This document shows, piece after piece, positions 11,073-25,364 of a stretch of 64,000 nt of DNA (position 1 is its first letter; the number at the start of each line of letters is the position of its first letter). Under the pieces are notes generated by a model, which worked only from the letters and a program-made list of their open reading frames with translations, had not been told where the DNA came from and ran no database searches. The DNA is taken from assembly GCA_032622095.1 (NCBI GenBank), contig CP136065.1, positions 63,903,094-63,967,093 on the forward strand. The letters are read 5' to 3'. Source of the stretch: Siphonodentalium dalli. Lineage: Eukaryota; Mollusca; Scaphopoda; Gadilida; Siphonodentaliidae. The translations under genes were made by a program, and so were the position numbers.

Positions 11073-13005
11073 TAGTGTTGAGGTTTTAGAATTTACGTTT
11101 CGGTTTCGTTTTTTTTCGTTAAAAAACCTCTGTTTCGGTTTCGGTTTTAGTAAGCAATCACTTAACATAATAGCAATTAGTCCAACACAACTGGACAAAA
11201 CAGGCACTACCAGTTACAGAGGGTCATAATAAGTTGGGGAACAGCTTGCTCTGTTGCTAAATCATGAACTTTAATGAGAATGTGAGATAAAAGTCATATA
11301 TTGAACCATAAAGTTTAAGCAAACACAAAATAGTAGTGCCCGACTGACCATATTTCCAGACGCTGACTCAAACTTTTTTCCGACTATACACAATATTTCC
11401 ACCATACCAAAATCAAAACATAAAAGGGAAACGCAAATACAGCGACGTTTCATGCATACAAGATGAAGTCCCGTGCGACTTATATATTGGTACCGATATC
11501 GTTTAAAGACAATAAGGCCGTGGTAATCAATCAGTTACGGTGTAGCAAGTGCGACATGTGCCCAGTTCCTCGACAATGATGACGTAATTACGCGTTTGAT
11601 GTTCCCGCTCAGTTTGTGGGTTAGAGATACCGTTACGCGTAAAAATAACTGCCGCGATCAACAAGACGCTGATAAGTGCACGTACATGTATACACGGCAA
11701 TTGGCCGGCTCAAATTCGTAATATTTCGTTGAACGTTATAGATAATAAGTTCAATTTTATTGACCGATTAGCTGGGAGAATGAAGTTTCAGAAATTGCAG
11801 TTCTAACTACCGACTTTATTTCCGCACGGAACGAAATGTTTCGTCAAGCACACGCCATCAATTCAAATAAAGTGCACACTTATTCTAAGACAGTTGACAA
11901 TAAAGGTGACAAAAGTCAACGACCTACTGGACCATTTCCCACGTGGTATAACATTTCTTTTCGTTCGCATTCTCATTTTTACAACGACATGCTTCCTCAT
12001 TTCAGTTTCGTTTGGCAACTCGACGCTTACGATATTATAGCACATATCTGAGCCGAAATGGACACATCCCGATATATAATTGATCAGAGAGATCGATTAT
12101 TTGACAGCACTATCAACTAACAAGTCGATTCAATTGAACAAGAGGTGGCATCAGAGATGCTGTGTCTCGTTTTCGGTGGCTACCGCCAATTGGTGTGCAT
12201 CAGTATCGGTAGACTAATTAATAGGTAAAATGGAAAAATAACTAATTAAGGGCCATAACTCCATCAAATTTTATCGGGCCAGGCTGGTTTTCGAACTCGT
12301 CCGAAATATTCTTGGCAAGTATGTCTATTCCAAATTTTAAACAAATCGGAGGACGTTTGTTGAAGTTATCGCGCTAACGAGCTAAAAATTCACGAAAAAT
12401 GACTAATTAAGGGCCATAACTCTATCAAATTTTATCGGACCAGGCCGGTTTTCGAACTCATCCGAGATATTCTTGGGAGACACCTATATACCAAATTTCA
12501 ATAAAATCGGATAACGTTTGTTGAAGTTATCGTGCTAACGAGCTGAAAATTCGTGAAAAATGACTAATTAAGGGCCATAACTCTATCAAATTTTATCGGA
12601 CCAGGCCGGTTTTCGAACTCATCCGAGATATTCTTGGGAGACACCTATATACCAAATTTCAATCAAATCGGATAACGTTTGTTGAAGTTATCGCGCTAAC
12701 GAGCTGAAAATTCAAAGGGCCATAACTCTGTAATAAATGTGCGGACGAACCCGATATTTGTCTGCAGCTTACGAGCATGGATATGTACTCACACACCAAA
12801 TTTTTTTTTAATCCGCCCGTCCGCCGCCCACTGTCCCTCATCAAACTATAAGTCGAGTTTTGGAAAAAAACTCGACTAAAAATAAACATACAAAAAACAA
12901 AACAAAAACCTAATGTCGGTTGGGGCAGAATCACGTCGGTCGGTTTCGGTCGGTATTTTTTAAAACCGAAACCGAGTTGTTTTCTCGGTAAACCGCACAA
13001 CACTA
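11073..13005. mobile_element. hAT element with perfect 8-bp TSD, nested in a MITE-C (unit 1)
   Basis: The element starts TAGTGTTGAGGTTT and ends GTAAACCGCACAACACTA (inverted TAGTGTTG ends) and is bracketed by the 8-bp duplication GACATCAC (11065-11072 and 13006-13013), the hallmark of hAT insertion. Inside are GGTTTCGGTTT/AAACCGAAACC subterminal repeats and a 161-bp tandem repeat. I found no transposase, so it is non-autonomous. If it is removed, the flanks rejoin into a short TTAACCC...GGGTTAA element (11031 to 13052), so it landed inside an older MITE-C. Confidence 0.85.
12230..12820 (+). repeat. 161-bp tandem repeat (unit 1 hAT)
   Basis: About four monomers: a diverged one from 12230, two near-identical ones from 12354 and 12515, and a diverged last one to about 12820. 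The same array is at about 24589-25179 in unit 2 and is absent from unit 3. Confidence 0.9.
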
Positions 13006-14249
13006 GACATCACATTGAAAATGTTCAGATAATAAGTTCAACAAAGGGTTAATTAATTGAAATTCAAGAGTGTCACCGGTAGTAGATTAAAAAATGCTTT
13101 TTATGTATTCAGGGTTTTGAATTTTTTTTTTTACGAAAGATATTTTAAGTGATATTTAGATTATAGGCTATGAAATAACTCGTTTGGGACAAAAAGTGCC
13201 AACTGAAAGACGCTATCTGGTTTGAGATTGCATTCTCCATCAATTTGTTTCATACTGTTTCAATGCTTTAGTGCAATAATGAGTGTCTTAATTTTTCAAT
13301 AAATAATGACATTCTTTGGTATTTATAGGTCTAGTTTATATAAGAAATGACTGGAAGGTCCAATAGGGGTCATTGGATTTAGCCCGGCAGAGTAATATAA
13401 CTGTGTGAATCCCAAAGAGAATTTGTTTAATTACACTGCCATTCATAACCAATGATACCAGTCGATCTTAGTCATTCCTTATAATCATATACCAGTACAT
13501 TAATAGAACATTAATAACATGAACAACTTTTCAAAACTATCAAAACAATTGTTAATACCATTGTTAATCAAATGACAACACAGTCTCATGTGTAGGTGAC
13601 GTAGGTGGTTCATCACATTTTATGCAGTGGAGGCTGCAGTTATTGCTTGATAAACATTGGAAATGTTCGTGTTAACCCCGTGGTGATCAGGGATCAGTCT
13701 AAGATGTTTCATTCAATTGGGAAAAGTCACTTCTCCCCATTTGGTTATTAGGGAGTAGTGGACTGTTATCAGGGAGAAGTAACATAGTTTAAGTTCAATT
13801 TACACCCCCATCATCACCCTTCTATGATCCAATAAGTATTATGCAACAGAAGAGCCCATTTATCAAATCATTAGAGAGTAATAACACCATTATAATCAGT
13901 AAATATAATTAAAATATGCCACTGGGACATATGCATACTGAAAAATGAGAGAGAAGTCACTTCTCCCTGGGACAAAAAAAGGGAGAAGTGGCGCATTTTG
14001 GGGAGATAATGTCTCCCCCAAGTCGCCTTCTAGGCTGGTCCAGTGGTGGTAATAACAGGTGATTTGTACTGATGATTGTTACACGTGCTAAATGTGAGAA
14101 TTCAGAGGGTGTGTGATTACATGTATATCTCACAGTTGGTCTTCAACAGCATTCTCAAACAAAGCAAAAAAACAGAAATAAGATGTTGTATAATGTTGTT
14201 TTAACTGGAGGTCTGGAACCCTGAATACGTCTTTAAGCCACACAATGTG

Positions 14250-14514
14250 TTAACCCTTCCATGACTGGAGCTTCCTGAAAATTTGCGAAAACCCTGTGCC
14301 AATGTATTCTCTTATATATGCGAGTCTCACGTAGGGAGCCTCGTATATATAAGAGAATGAGTTGGCCAAACAATATTTACGTTGACTTTGTAAGCCAGTG
14401 CATTCTCTTATATATATGTGATGCTCCCTATGAGAGACACGCATATATAAGAGAATGCACTGGTGCAGGATCTTTTATGCTGCACCAGCGCAGCTCCCAT
14501 CATGAAAGGGTTAA
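14250..14514. mobile_element. MITE-B, unit 1
   Basis: Array counterpart of 1897-2161. Confidence 0.87.
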
Positions 14515-15632
14515 AGATTATATGTTGATTAGCTTAACATAAATATGACTTCTAATATAAGGCAACAGCACTTTTATAGCCTGGTTAACAGAACCCCTCC
14601 TACAACTTTTTCCTCAATATTGTAAACAAAAAAAATATAACATTTCTATATTATTGGTTTGTGTTCATGCTGGTTAAAATATGAAGTATGTGGTGACTGG
14701 TGAAGAAAATATCTGATAGCAGAGTCTCTTTTTTTGCTTTCACCTTTTTTATTATTCATACAGTTTTATGGGAAGACATACCTCAATTCTTTTTATAATT
14801 TGAGTAAAACTTTTTGTATTGAAAAATCTTCTGAAATTCATGAATAATTTCAACTCAAATGTTCGTAAACCAGACTATTTTATTGTTGTGGCCTAATTTA
14901 AAAATAATGTGCAAGTTTGAATCTGAAATATATTGATATATTCTGTTTCCTTATTAATTTATTGTCACGATATGAAGATTTTCAAAATGAAAAAAAATGT
15001 GTTATTTTTTACATAAAATAGTGCTTCAGATTCTCTGTTCATATTTTTTCTGGGGAGTTCTCATTCACTATCAAGATGGATTATCTCTCCATTTAACAAA
15101 TTTGAAATAGTTTCGTGGGTATAAAATAATAAATATGAATTGAAGACCCCTATCCGGAAATGCTTCTATCAATTAATATTGATTTTATTTCGAATATTTT
15201 ATGATAAAGTGTGATGATTAAAATGGACACGCATTTGTTAAATTTTTGGAAGAGACCGGTCAGGCGATATTAAATAGCGATAGAGATTATTAGAGTGCTC
15301 CCTCATTGCCACGCACCAAACGTCAAATGCCTCAGATGGATTGTTTGTAATGTTTTATTCTATATCCTACAGCCAAAATTTTTCATCCAATATTGATCCC
15401 AATCTTCAAATCCAAATCCTCCAATCAATAGGAAATCTTCTGACGTCTGCTTTAATTACCTGAACACCCCATCGGATGAATAATAAATGATTCCAATATA
15501 TACTTTCATAACCAATGGGGAATCCATTTAGCATAGAAAGGGTTGACCATTAAATTGAGGTGATCATTTTAGATTGTTTGGTTTTAAAAAGTCCCTGCTC
15601 TTCTAAAAAGCAAATAAGGCGTGTGAAAACTA

Positions 15633-16100
15633 TTAACCCTTTGAGTGCCAGGTCCGATTTTTGTATCAACCCATATACCCTGTGCCAATGCATTCTCTTA
15701 TATATGCGAGTCGACCATAGGTCGCTTCGCATATATAAGAGAATGCATTGGCCTAACAATTTTTCATCATTTGTTATTATTTTTTACAATTTTAACAATT
15801 TTTTCTTATATTCTTTAAACTCTTTCAGTATTTTGTAGGTTTAGTGCCAGGGAATCTTACGTTTTTCATGGGCATCAAAATTATTACAATGAATAATTGG
15901 TGATAGTTTTGAGTTATAACATGCCCCTAAGGTTTTATCCAGTTTGTTTTTAAATTCGCTATAGCATGCTTAAGCATACCCAAAACAAATTCAACCCAAA
16001 AAAATCTAAAAAAACCCCATTTTTTATATTTTTTTAGGGCTGATTTTACAGACCGTAAATTAGGGCCGATGAGATCGGCCCCTGGCACTGAAAGGGTTAA
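15633..16100. mobile_element. MITE-D, unit 1
   Basis: Array counterpart of 3280-3747. Confidence 0.88.
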
Positions 16101-16317
16101 AGTCCGAAAAACATCACCATAAAATATTGAAAAATTAGATCAGGTCAGGCACATTCTGAATTCAAACTATTGTAGTTATATTTAACTATTGTTAAGGTAG
16201 TCGAATTTGAATGTGCTAAATCAATCATTTCCCTATTTTTGTGGAAACTATGGGGTCGCGTGCATACAGTAGCCAAATTGTACTCCAAACAACATTACAG
16301 CAAATATAGAGTCTCTC

Positions 16318-16680
16318 GCATAGTGGGCTAGCATCACCAAATTCACCCTCTGGGGACCTCATTCTGCATGACCTCATCTGCTTTGGGAGACATAGACTTC
16401 GATTGAAGTTCCCAAATGGTTAATATTGCGATGTACACCCATTGGGAACCTCGATTATGCAATGTTTCATATGCCAATTCGGGGATATAGAGAAACTAAA
16501 CTAAAAAAGAAATAGAATCTATGTGAAGAAGTTTCTATAGAAATTTGATAATATTAAAAGAAACTTTCCAGAGAAGATGAGGCCTGAGCAGAATGAGGTC
16601 CCCAGAGGGTGAATTTAGTGATGTTAGCCCACTATGCGGGATAGCATCACTAAATTCACCCTCTGGGGACCTCATTCTGC
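16318..16680. mobile_element. MITE-E, unit 1
   Basis: Array counterpart of 3965-4327. Confidence 0.82.
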
Positions 16681-17030
16681 AAATGAAAGGCACACTAAAA
16701 GACTTTGTTTACTGATAAAATTTGGTAAATATCCTACATATTGAATTTTATGCTCTGAGTATTGGCAATGTGTGTTGACAAAATGGCCGGCACTGTAACA
16801 GCAATATATATTTACATAACAATGGTTTCAACATGCAAACATTTATTTTGGAGAATTATCAATGATAAATGTGAAAAAAATATATTTCTCTGTTTCTGGT
16901 GATGTTTTACCCACTGCGAAGGGGTTATGACCCTTGAAGTGCCATATTTATATTGTTTTAAGACATTGCACCGAGAGCAGAGGCTGTATGAACTGAACTA
17001 GATTTCAAGAATGAAGGAAATTCACAGCCA

Positions 17031-17430
17031 TTAACCCTTTACCCAACAGAAGGGCCCTGTGCCAATGCATTCTCTTATATATGCGAGTCGACCATAGGTC
17101 GCCTCGCATATATAAGAGAATGCATTGGCTTAACACATTAAAAATTATAAAATTGTTAAAGAATGTAAGAAAAAAAGGTAAAAAGGGTTAAAAAAAGATT
17201 TTTTTTAGGCCAATGCATTCTCTTATATATGCGAGGCGACCTATGGTCGACTCGCATATATAAGAGAATGCATTGGCACAGGGCATAACTGTAACTATCA
17301 CAATGTGGTCAAGGAGCCGATTCCAATGATATCCATATTTGTATGGTTCTATTGAGACAGACCGAAGATATTTTAGGCTGTTGAAGCTTTATTTGGCCGG
17401 TTTTGGCCGGTTTGTTGGGTAAAGGGTTAA
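17031..17430. mobile_element. MITE-A, unit 1
   Basis: Array counterpart of 4678-5077; the same TTAA ends and two inverted hairpins. Confidence 0.9.
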
Positions 17431-19163
17431 CTGGTTACATTCATCTGTACATTCAAACATTACATACCTTTTATTGATGCTAACATGGACATGTATGGTA
17501 ATATATTATGATTGATGCCATGTTATCAGTGCTAGGAAGTTGATGCTTGGAAGGTGAGTTGCTCAGTGATTATTTTGGAATAAAGACATGCATTATTGAA
17601 AGCTTGTGTTATTATTTATAATCAATCCCTGTCACCTGTTGGCAGTCCAATGAAGCATATGAAAATCATGGTGTGAAACAAGACCCCACAAATATTATGG
17701 TTATACCCAGGCGTGAGAATTTGGTACCGGACATTTACAGAATGAGGTCCCCAGACGGTGATTTCAGTGATGCTCTAACCGGCACAGCGGGCTAGCATCA
17801 CTAAATTCACCAGTAAAGAAATGTTTTACTTTATTTTCTTTTTTACTTCAGTTTTTGTTTTACAAAGTTGTAGAGTTTGTTCAACTTCAACCTCTGGGTG
17901 TGGGATTTTCAAGTAAATTATCTTTGTATGCTGTAAATTCCATTTCAACCCTTTCATGACTGGAGCTTCCTAAAATTTTGCGAAAATCCTGTGACAATGC
18001 ATTCTCGTATGCTTACGAGTCTCCCATAGGGAGTGTCGCATATATAAGAGAAAACATTGGCCTAACTTTAGTGCTCAACTCAAAAGAAATCTCCTTGTCA
18101 CGACAATAATTAATGGCTCTGTGTCCTCAATGTAATGAGTAGACACATTACCATGAGGCGGCCAATTCCTCTTGCAAATGAGGAATGTCATTTAATGTTA
18201 CTATGCACTCTTTTGTCAACTGCTCCCTCATTTTGGTGTCGTAGGTCCCAAGTCACCATGGAGGGGTTCACCTGTCGTTAACTGACCGAATGTCCAGCAT
18301 ACATGAACATGTTCTCTCTTAGTCAACCCCGTGATTTCTGGAAAGTTGACTCTCCCCTCAATTGGCGTTCATTCAAGAATGTAGCCACTCACCATATCAT
18401 TAGTCAAACATAAGAGATTATCTTCCCAAAGTTTCGTCGCATTCTGATTACCACAACAGACGATATCCTCAAATATATCAGGGGCGACTTAATTTGTTTA
18501 AAGGCATGTGAGGCCTTAGTTGTCGAAAATATTCATATTTGTTCTAATCACCGTAAACATTAAAACGCATACAGTTTCGTTCATATATACAATGACCATC
18601 ACGTAAACAGCATGTTATCATAAAGGCCTACTATATTTTACCTAAGCAAGAGCCTGATTGTGTTACAGAAGACAGCACAATGCTACTGGCTAATCATACA
18701 CAAATGGCATAAACGCTCTTTATTAGTTCCATATCAGGAATTCACCAACAAAGAACGCTCTTTATGTTTACCATCATAATATAAACAAACACCAGAAAAG
18801 TTACTTTTTATGCTTTTGTTTACATAACAATGGTCAAACATTTGATAATAACATACTGTTGATGCGATATTTCTTATTTGTATACGGACAAAGTCTGTCT
18901 ACATTTTGATGTTCTTTCTGTTTGTGGCGGTTTTTGACGGGTGGAAATATTTTCACAGGATACCCACCGCCAAGGCCAACCGTACCTTTAAGGTGTTTAG
19001 ATTCTCATAAAATATGACCCTTTTTAATTTCTTGTCCGCTGTTTTATAAATGGACATTAGGTTTTACTTGAGCTAGATGTTTTGTTTTACAAAGTTTGTT
19101 CAACTTCAACCTCTGGGTGTGGGATTTTCAAGTAAATTATCTTTGTATGCTGTAAATTCAATT

Positions 19164-19416
19164 TCAACCCTTTCATGACTGGAGCTTCCTAAAATTTTGC
19201 GAAAATCCTGTGACAATGCATTCTCGTATACTTGCGAGTCTCCCATAGGGAGTGTCGCATATATAAGAGAAAACATTGGCCTAACAAGATTTACCTTCTC
19301 CTTGTACGCCAGTGCATTCTCTTATATTTGCGAGGCTCCCTCACATATATAAGAGTATGCACTGGTACAAGTTATTTAATGCTGCACCAGTGCAGCTCCC
19401 ATCACAAAAGGGTTAA
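19164..19416. mobile_element. MITE-B second locus, unit 2
   Basis: Counterpart of 6811-7063. A duplicated left half is at 17945-18066. Confidence 0.82.
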
Positions 19417-20688
19417 GGACTTTCCCCTTGCTTTATCAATGCAAATTTGGTAAGATAATTTCTATGAGTCATTAATCATGACCAAACAAGGCCTGTTATC
19501 ACACTTGGTTGTTACAATTGGGTGGTAACTCGGACAGATTATAATCATTATATTGAAAACTAGACGAATTTATAAGTGCCAGAATTGAAACTACATCTAA
19601 ATAGTTTTGGAAGCAAACAGTTATTACAAATAGTTTATAAAGGAATGTCATAAATATAATTGCAAGTTAGATCAATTACTTCTTTCTGCACAATGTTATC
19701 TTCATGAGAACTTTATCTAATGATAAAATAGGTTTATTGCAAATAAAATAATATGCAATGAGCCAGACAAGACACGCAGACCAATATAAGTCCAACCCAA
19801 CAATATATAAATTACAACGAAATTTCACATGATTAACAATAAATAAGTGCATGTGCTCATAATATATAGTTGATTCACGAGACCTTGTGATGATTAGAAG
19901 TTCGCTATTCAGTAACTTTCTGACTTTTAATCGATATTTAGGCTATGTGGATCAGTTAGGGGATTGATCTTTTGACGCCAGAATATGTTTGCCTTCTAAT
20001 AATAATAAAAGTGTAACCATCGGCATCTCATATCGGTATGACACTAGCTGTGTTAGTTTTAAGGGATATGTGTTTTGGGCCACCTCTTCAATTGTATTAT
20101 TTCAAAATCTTGGTCATTAAACATGACTCCAAAGTCATTGAAACAGAAAGTGAACACAATTAATTCTTATGTGCCGATTTAGTCTTGAATTACGACCTGT
20201 GTACATACACATTACGCACCAGTGTCACTGTGTTATATCGACATATTTCCTACACTATGTCAACATAGAAAGGGGTTTATGGATTAAAATAGCTCCACTG
20301 CCATAAGCCGAAAACTTCTGGAGAAATAATAGCGGACTGGGCATATTGCTCAGGCATGTACAGTCTATTTTAATAAATTAGCAGTGGGGAGATAGCGACA
20401 TAGTTTCAACAGATGGGGTACGACTTCAAGCGTTAAAAGAGTTATTGTCTTTTTCGACTTAGAAATACTTGCCCAAGTGTACTGCGGGGAGTTTCCTTTG
20501 TCCCACTGAAACAGTAATGCCCCGAAACAGTAACATTTCTAGTTTATAGAAAATTCTGCTTGGTGCTTGTCTTACCAGTAATGGACTTTACGTCAACAAC
20601 ACATAGCTCATAAAAATGAAATACCAGTGAAAGGTCGAAGTTTATTATATTAAACAATGTCCCTACGTGGATATTGATGACAATTCTA

Positions 20689-20930
20689 TTAACCCTTCCA
20701 TGAGGCATGACTGCAGCTTCCTGAAATTTTGCGAAAACCCTGTGCCAAAGCATTATCTTATATATGTGAGAATAGAATACATTGGCCTAACATTATTTAC
20801 CATTTAAGCCAGTGCATTCTCTTATATATGTGATGCTCCCTATGGGAGACTCGCATATACAAGAGAATGCGCTGGCACAGGACCTTTAATGCTGCACCAG
20901 CGCAGCTCCTATTATGAACCTCAGGGTTAT
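20689..20930. mobile_element. MITE-B third locus, unit 2
   Basis: Counterpart of 8329-8570, with several substitutions. Confidence 0.78.
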
Positions 20931-21226
20931 TATCCTGCATTATGTACATTTCAGAAGGCATTCAATACTTTTATCTGATTGAAGTATTATTATAGGTTGA
21001 CCAGATATCATATGTGCTATACAATAGAGAGATTGAGGCAGGATAACATGTAAATGGTTACCAACAATATGTATTTGCTTATTTGAGGCACAATTTTTTG
21101 TGAGCAGAATACTATGTATTAATAACTGATGTGAAAAGGAGTGGCATTAGAATGTTTTTGGAAAGACAAAAAATAACATGTACAGATGCGACCTAATTAT
21201 CGTGAAACACCAATTGAAGATGACAT

Positions 21227-21616
21227 TTAACCCTTTACCCAACAGAATGGCCCTGTGCCAATGCATTCTCTTATATATGCGAGTCGACCATAGGTCGCCT
21301 CGCATATATAAGAGAATGCATTGGCTTAACACATTAAAAATTATAAAATTGTTAAAGAATGTAAGAAAAAAAGGTAAAAAGTGTTAAAAAAAGATTTTAT
21401 TTAGGCCAATGCATTCTCTTATATATGCGAGGCGACCTATGGTCGACTCGCATATATAAGAGAATGCATTGGCACAGGGCATAACTATAACCATCACAAT
21501 GTGGTCAATGAGCCGGTTCCAATGATATCCATATTTGTATGGTTCTATTCAGACAGACCGAAGATATTTTAGGCTGTTGAAGCTTTATTTGGCCGGTTTG
21601 TTGGGTAAAGGGTTAA
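21227..21616. mobile_element. MITE-A private to unit 2 (filled site)
   Basis: The flanks read gatgaca-TTTAA-CCC...GGG-TTAA-tgcatcac. Unit 1 has the uninterrupted gatgacatttaatgcatcac at 8860-8879. 390 bp including both TTAA; one of the two GGCCGG repeats in the right arm is missing. Confidence 0.93.
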
Positions 21617-23431
21617 TGCATCACAAGGATGTAGTTAGCAGGTCAGGCCTATCCTGAATTCAACTATTATAGTTATATTGAACTATTATAGTTGAATTTG
21701 GCTGTGCAAAATCCACATTTGTTCCTGTTTTGTAGGAAACTTTGGGATTGTGCATCCCAGTGAACAGTTAAATTGCAGTCTCCGTAATATTGCAGCAAAT
21801 GAACAGTCTCCAGATAAAATGGGTTGTGTAACCTCCTGCGCCAGCATATTTCCTTTAATAATGCCACAAGTATGCCTATCTAAATGATATTGACATGCGA
21901 TTCAATCGATCCTTCATTACACTATTTAGACCAATTGAATGTTAATTGACTTGACGATCGTGTGCCATAATGATTAATCATTCACATGGATCGAGATATG
22001 TTATTTCATCACAAAAACATGGTACCGATTTAGTAGGACACTGATTTTGAATATTATTTTATGAAATATGATTTTGGATTATCCCTTTTATATCGAATTC
22101 ACAATATCCATATTCCAACTATTATAGTTAATTATAACTATAATAATTGAATTCAGGATGTGCCTGACCTGGTAAATACATCACAAGGATGTAGTTACAT
22201 CTTCTGTCTCAATGTCTCTACCTTGAAATATTGTAAAGAGAATTTGTGTTCAGTTTATTATTTAAATATGATTATTTTTGCTAATTTATTTTGTGTTTTG
22301 TTTTAATCTGTAGAACATGTTTCCAAATGTAAAATGTGTAGAATAAGATTTTTATTACCGTGAAATTGGTGGTTAATTCGTGTAAATGTTAAGTAACGAC
22401 AGTTTCCAGGGTTTGATGTATTACTGTATATAAAAATATTAATCAACCTGACCACCCATGCCCCCATCCCTCCCCCCAAAGAGAAAATGATATAATATTA
22501 TAATTGATTGTGAATATCATGTGAAGCTGGCATGGAGATATATTCAGTTGTTGTATGTCTGCTTTGTTACCAAAAATTGTTTGTCTGTTTATCCCGTTGG
22601 TAGGGTAGGGCTGAGCAACAGATTTCCATAATAATTTCAATAAGTATGATAAGCTATTTATGCTGCTTAAATCTACCAATTTCGTCTATTCATGTTATAA
22701 AGTAACTTTTTTTCTTCCAGGCTCAACTTACAACAACTTACAAAAATCGGACTTGGCAATGAAATGGTTAAATAACAAATTTGAAATAGTTGCATGGGTA
22801 TAAAATAATAGATATAAATTGAAGACCCCTGTCCGGAAACGCTTCTATCAATTAACATTGATTTTATTTTGAATATTTTATTTTGAAATGAGATGATTAT
22901 ATGGGACACTTTATGCTTCTATTTTTAGAACAGACCATTCGGGCGATACCATATAGTGATCGAGATCATCGGGCTGTTCCCATTGAAACGTTTCGAACAT
23001 CAAATGTCCCAGATTGATTGTGTGTATTATTGTTTTATTCCATAGCTATAAGCGATAATGAGTGTAATTAACGTTTATTTTTGACAAAATTACACATTAA
23101 AATTTCTGGTCTCCGTTAACAGTAACCACTATTCGTTAGCTGAACAACCACACATTTTAGACTAGAAAATATTTGAAATATAATCAATATTAATCGATAG
23201 AAGCATTTCCGGACAGGCGTCTTTGATTCATATCTAATATTGTATACTGTAACTATATAACACATGTTTACAAAGAGATAGACCCTCTTTAAGGCACGTT
23301 TGCATTATTATTACCAAAAACACAAAATGCAACATTGGTGTTACACATATTTCACTTAACCATTTATGTAAAAAATCATTGATGAGGGTTTAACCCTTCT
23401 ATACTAAAGCATCATTGATAGTAGACATCAC

Positions 23432-25364
23432 TAGTGTTGAGGTTTTAGAATTTACGTTTTGGTTTTGTTTTTTTTCGTTAAAAAACCTCGGTTTCGGTTT
23501 CGGTTTTAGTAAGCAATCACTTAACATAATAGCAATTAGTCCAACACAACTGGACAAAACAAGCACTACCAGTTACAGAGGGTCATAATAAGTTGGGGAA
23601 CAGCTTGCTCTGTTGCTAAATCATGAACTTTAATGAGAATGTGAGATAAAAGTCATATATTGAACCATAAAGTTTAAGCAAACACAAAATAGTAGTGCCC
23701 GACTGACCATATTTCCAGACGCTGACTCAAACTTTTTTCCGACTATACACAATATTTCCACCATACCAAAATCAAAACATAAAAGGGAAACGCAAATACA
23801 GCGACGTTTCATGCATACAAGATGAAGTCCCGTGCGACTTATATATTGGTACCGATATCGTTTAAAGACAATAAGGCCGTGGTAATCAATCAGTTACGGT
23901 GTAGCAAGTGCGACATGTGCCCAGTTCCTCGACAATGATGACGTAATTACGCGTTTGATGTTCCCGCTCAGTTTGTGGGTTAGAGATACCGTTACGCGTA
24001 AAAATAACTGCCGCGATCAACAAGACGCTGATAAGTGCACGTACATGTATACACGGCAATTGGCTGGCTCAAATTCGTAATATTTCGTTGAACGTTATAG
24101 ATAATAAGTTCAATTTTATTGACCGATTAGCTGGGAGAATGAAGTTTCAGAAATTGCAGTTCTAACTACCGACTTTATTTCCGCACGGAACGAAATGTTT
24201 CGTCAAGCACACGCCATCAATTCAAATAAAGTGCACACTTATTCTAAGACAGTTGACAATAAAGGTGACAAAAGTCAACGACCTACTGGACCATTTCCCA
24301 CGTGGTATAACATTTCTTTTCGTTCGCATTCTCATTTTTACAACGACATGCTTCCTCATTTCAGTTTCGTTTGGCAACTCGACGCTTACGATATTATAGC
24401 ACATATCTGAGCCGAAATGGACACATCCCGATATATAATTGATCAGAGAGATCGATTATTTGACAGCACTATCAACTAACAAGTCGATTCAATTGAACAA
24501 GAGGTGGCATCAGAGATGCTGTGTCTCGTTTTCGGTGGCTACCGCCAATTGGTGTGCATCAGTATCGGTAGACTAATTAATAGGTAAAATGGAAAAATAA
24601 CTAATTAAGGGCCATAACTCCATCAAATTTTATCGGGCCAGGCTGGTTTTCGAACTCGTCCGAAATATTCTTGGCAAGTATGTCTATTCCAAATTTTAAA
24701 CAAATCGGAGGACGTTTGTTGAAGTTATCGCGCTAACGAGCTAAAAATTCACGAAAAATGACTAATTAAGGGCCATAACTCTATCAAATTTTATCGGACC
24801 AGGCCGGTTTTCGAACTCATCCGAGATATTCGTGGGAGACACCTATATACCAAATTTCAATAAAATCGGATAACGTTTGTTGAAGTTATCGTGCTAACGA
24901 GCTGAAAATTCGTGAAAAATGACTAATTAAGGGCCATAACTCTATCAAATTTTATCGGACCAGGCCGGTTTTTGAACTCATCCGAGATATTCTTGGGAGA
25001 CACCTATATACCAAATTTCAATCAAATCGGATAACGTTTGTTGAAGTTATCGCGCTAACGAGCTGAAAATTCAAAGGGCCATAACTCTGTAATAAATGTG
25101 CGGACGAACCCGATATTTGTCTGCAGCTTACGAGCATGGATATGTACTCACACACCAAATTTTTTTTTAATCCGCCCGTCCGCCGCCCACTGTCCCTCAT
25201 CAAACTATAAGTCGAGTTTTGGAAAAAAACTCGACTAAAAATAAACATACAAAAAACAAAACAAAAACCTAATGTCGGTTGGGGCAGAATCACGTCGGTC
25301 GGTTTCGGTCGGTATTTTTTAAAACCGAAACCGAGTTGTTTTCTCGGTAAACCGCACAACACTA
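23432..25364. mobile_element. hAT element, unit 2 copy
   Basis: Tandem-array counterpart of the hAT at 11073-13005, with GACATCAC at 23424-23431 and 25365-25372. It spans the same inverted ends and the same 161-bp repeat, with a handful of substitutions. Confidence 0.85.

Larger units (their letters stand above)
5501..17853 (+). repeat. Tandem array, unit 1 (12,353 bp)
   Basis: Full repeat unit, phased from the inferred duplication junction (see 5499-5504). Private feature: a MITE-A at 9089-9489 whose empty site is in unit 2. It shares with unit 2 a ~1.2 kb segment (5714-6932) that is absent from unit 3. No coding sequence is recognised; open frames here cross palindromes or AT-rich DNA and lack known domains. 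Confidence 0.93.
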
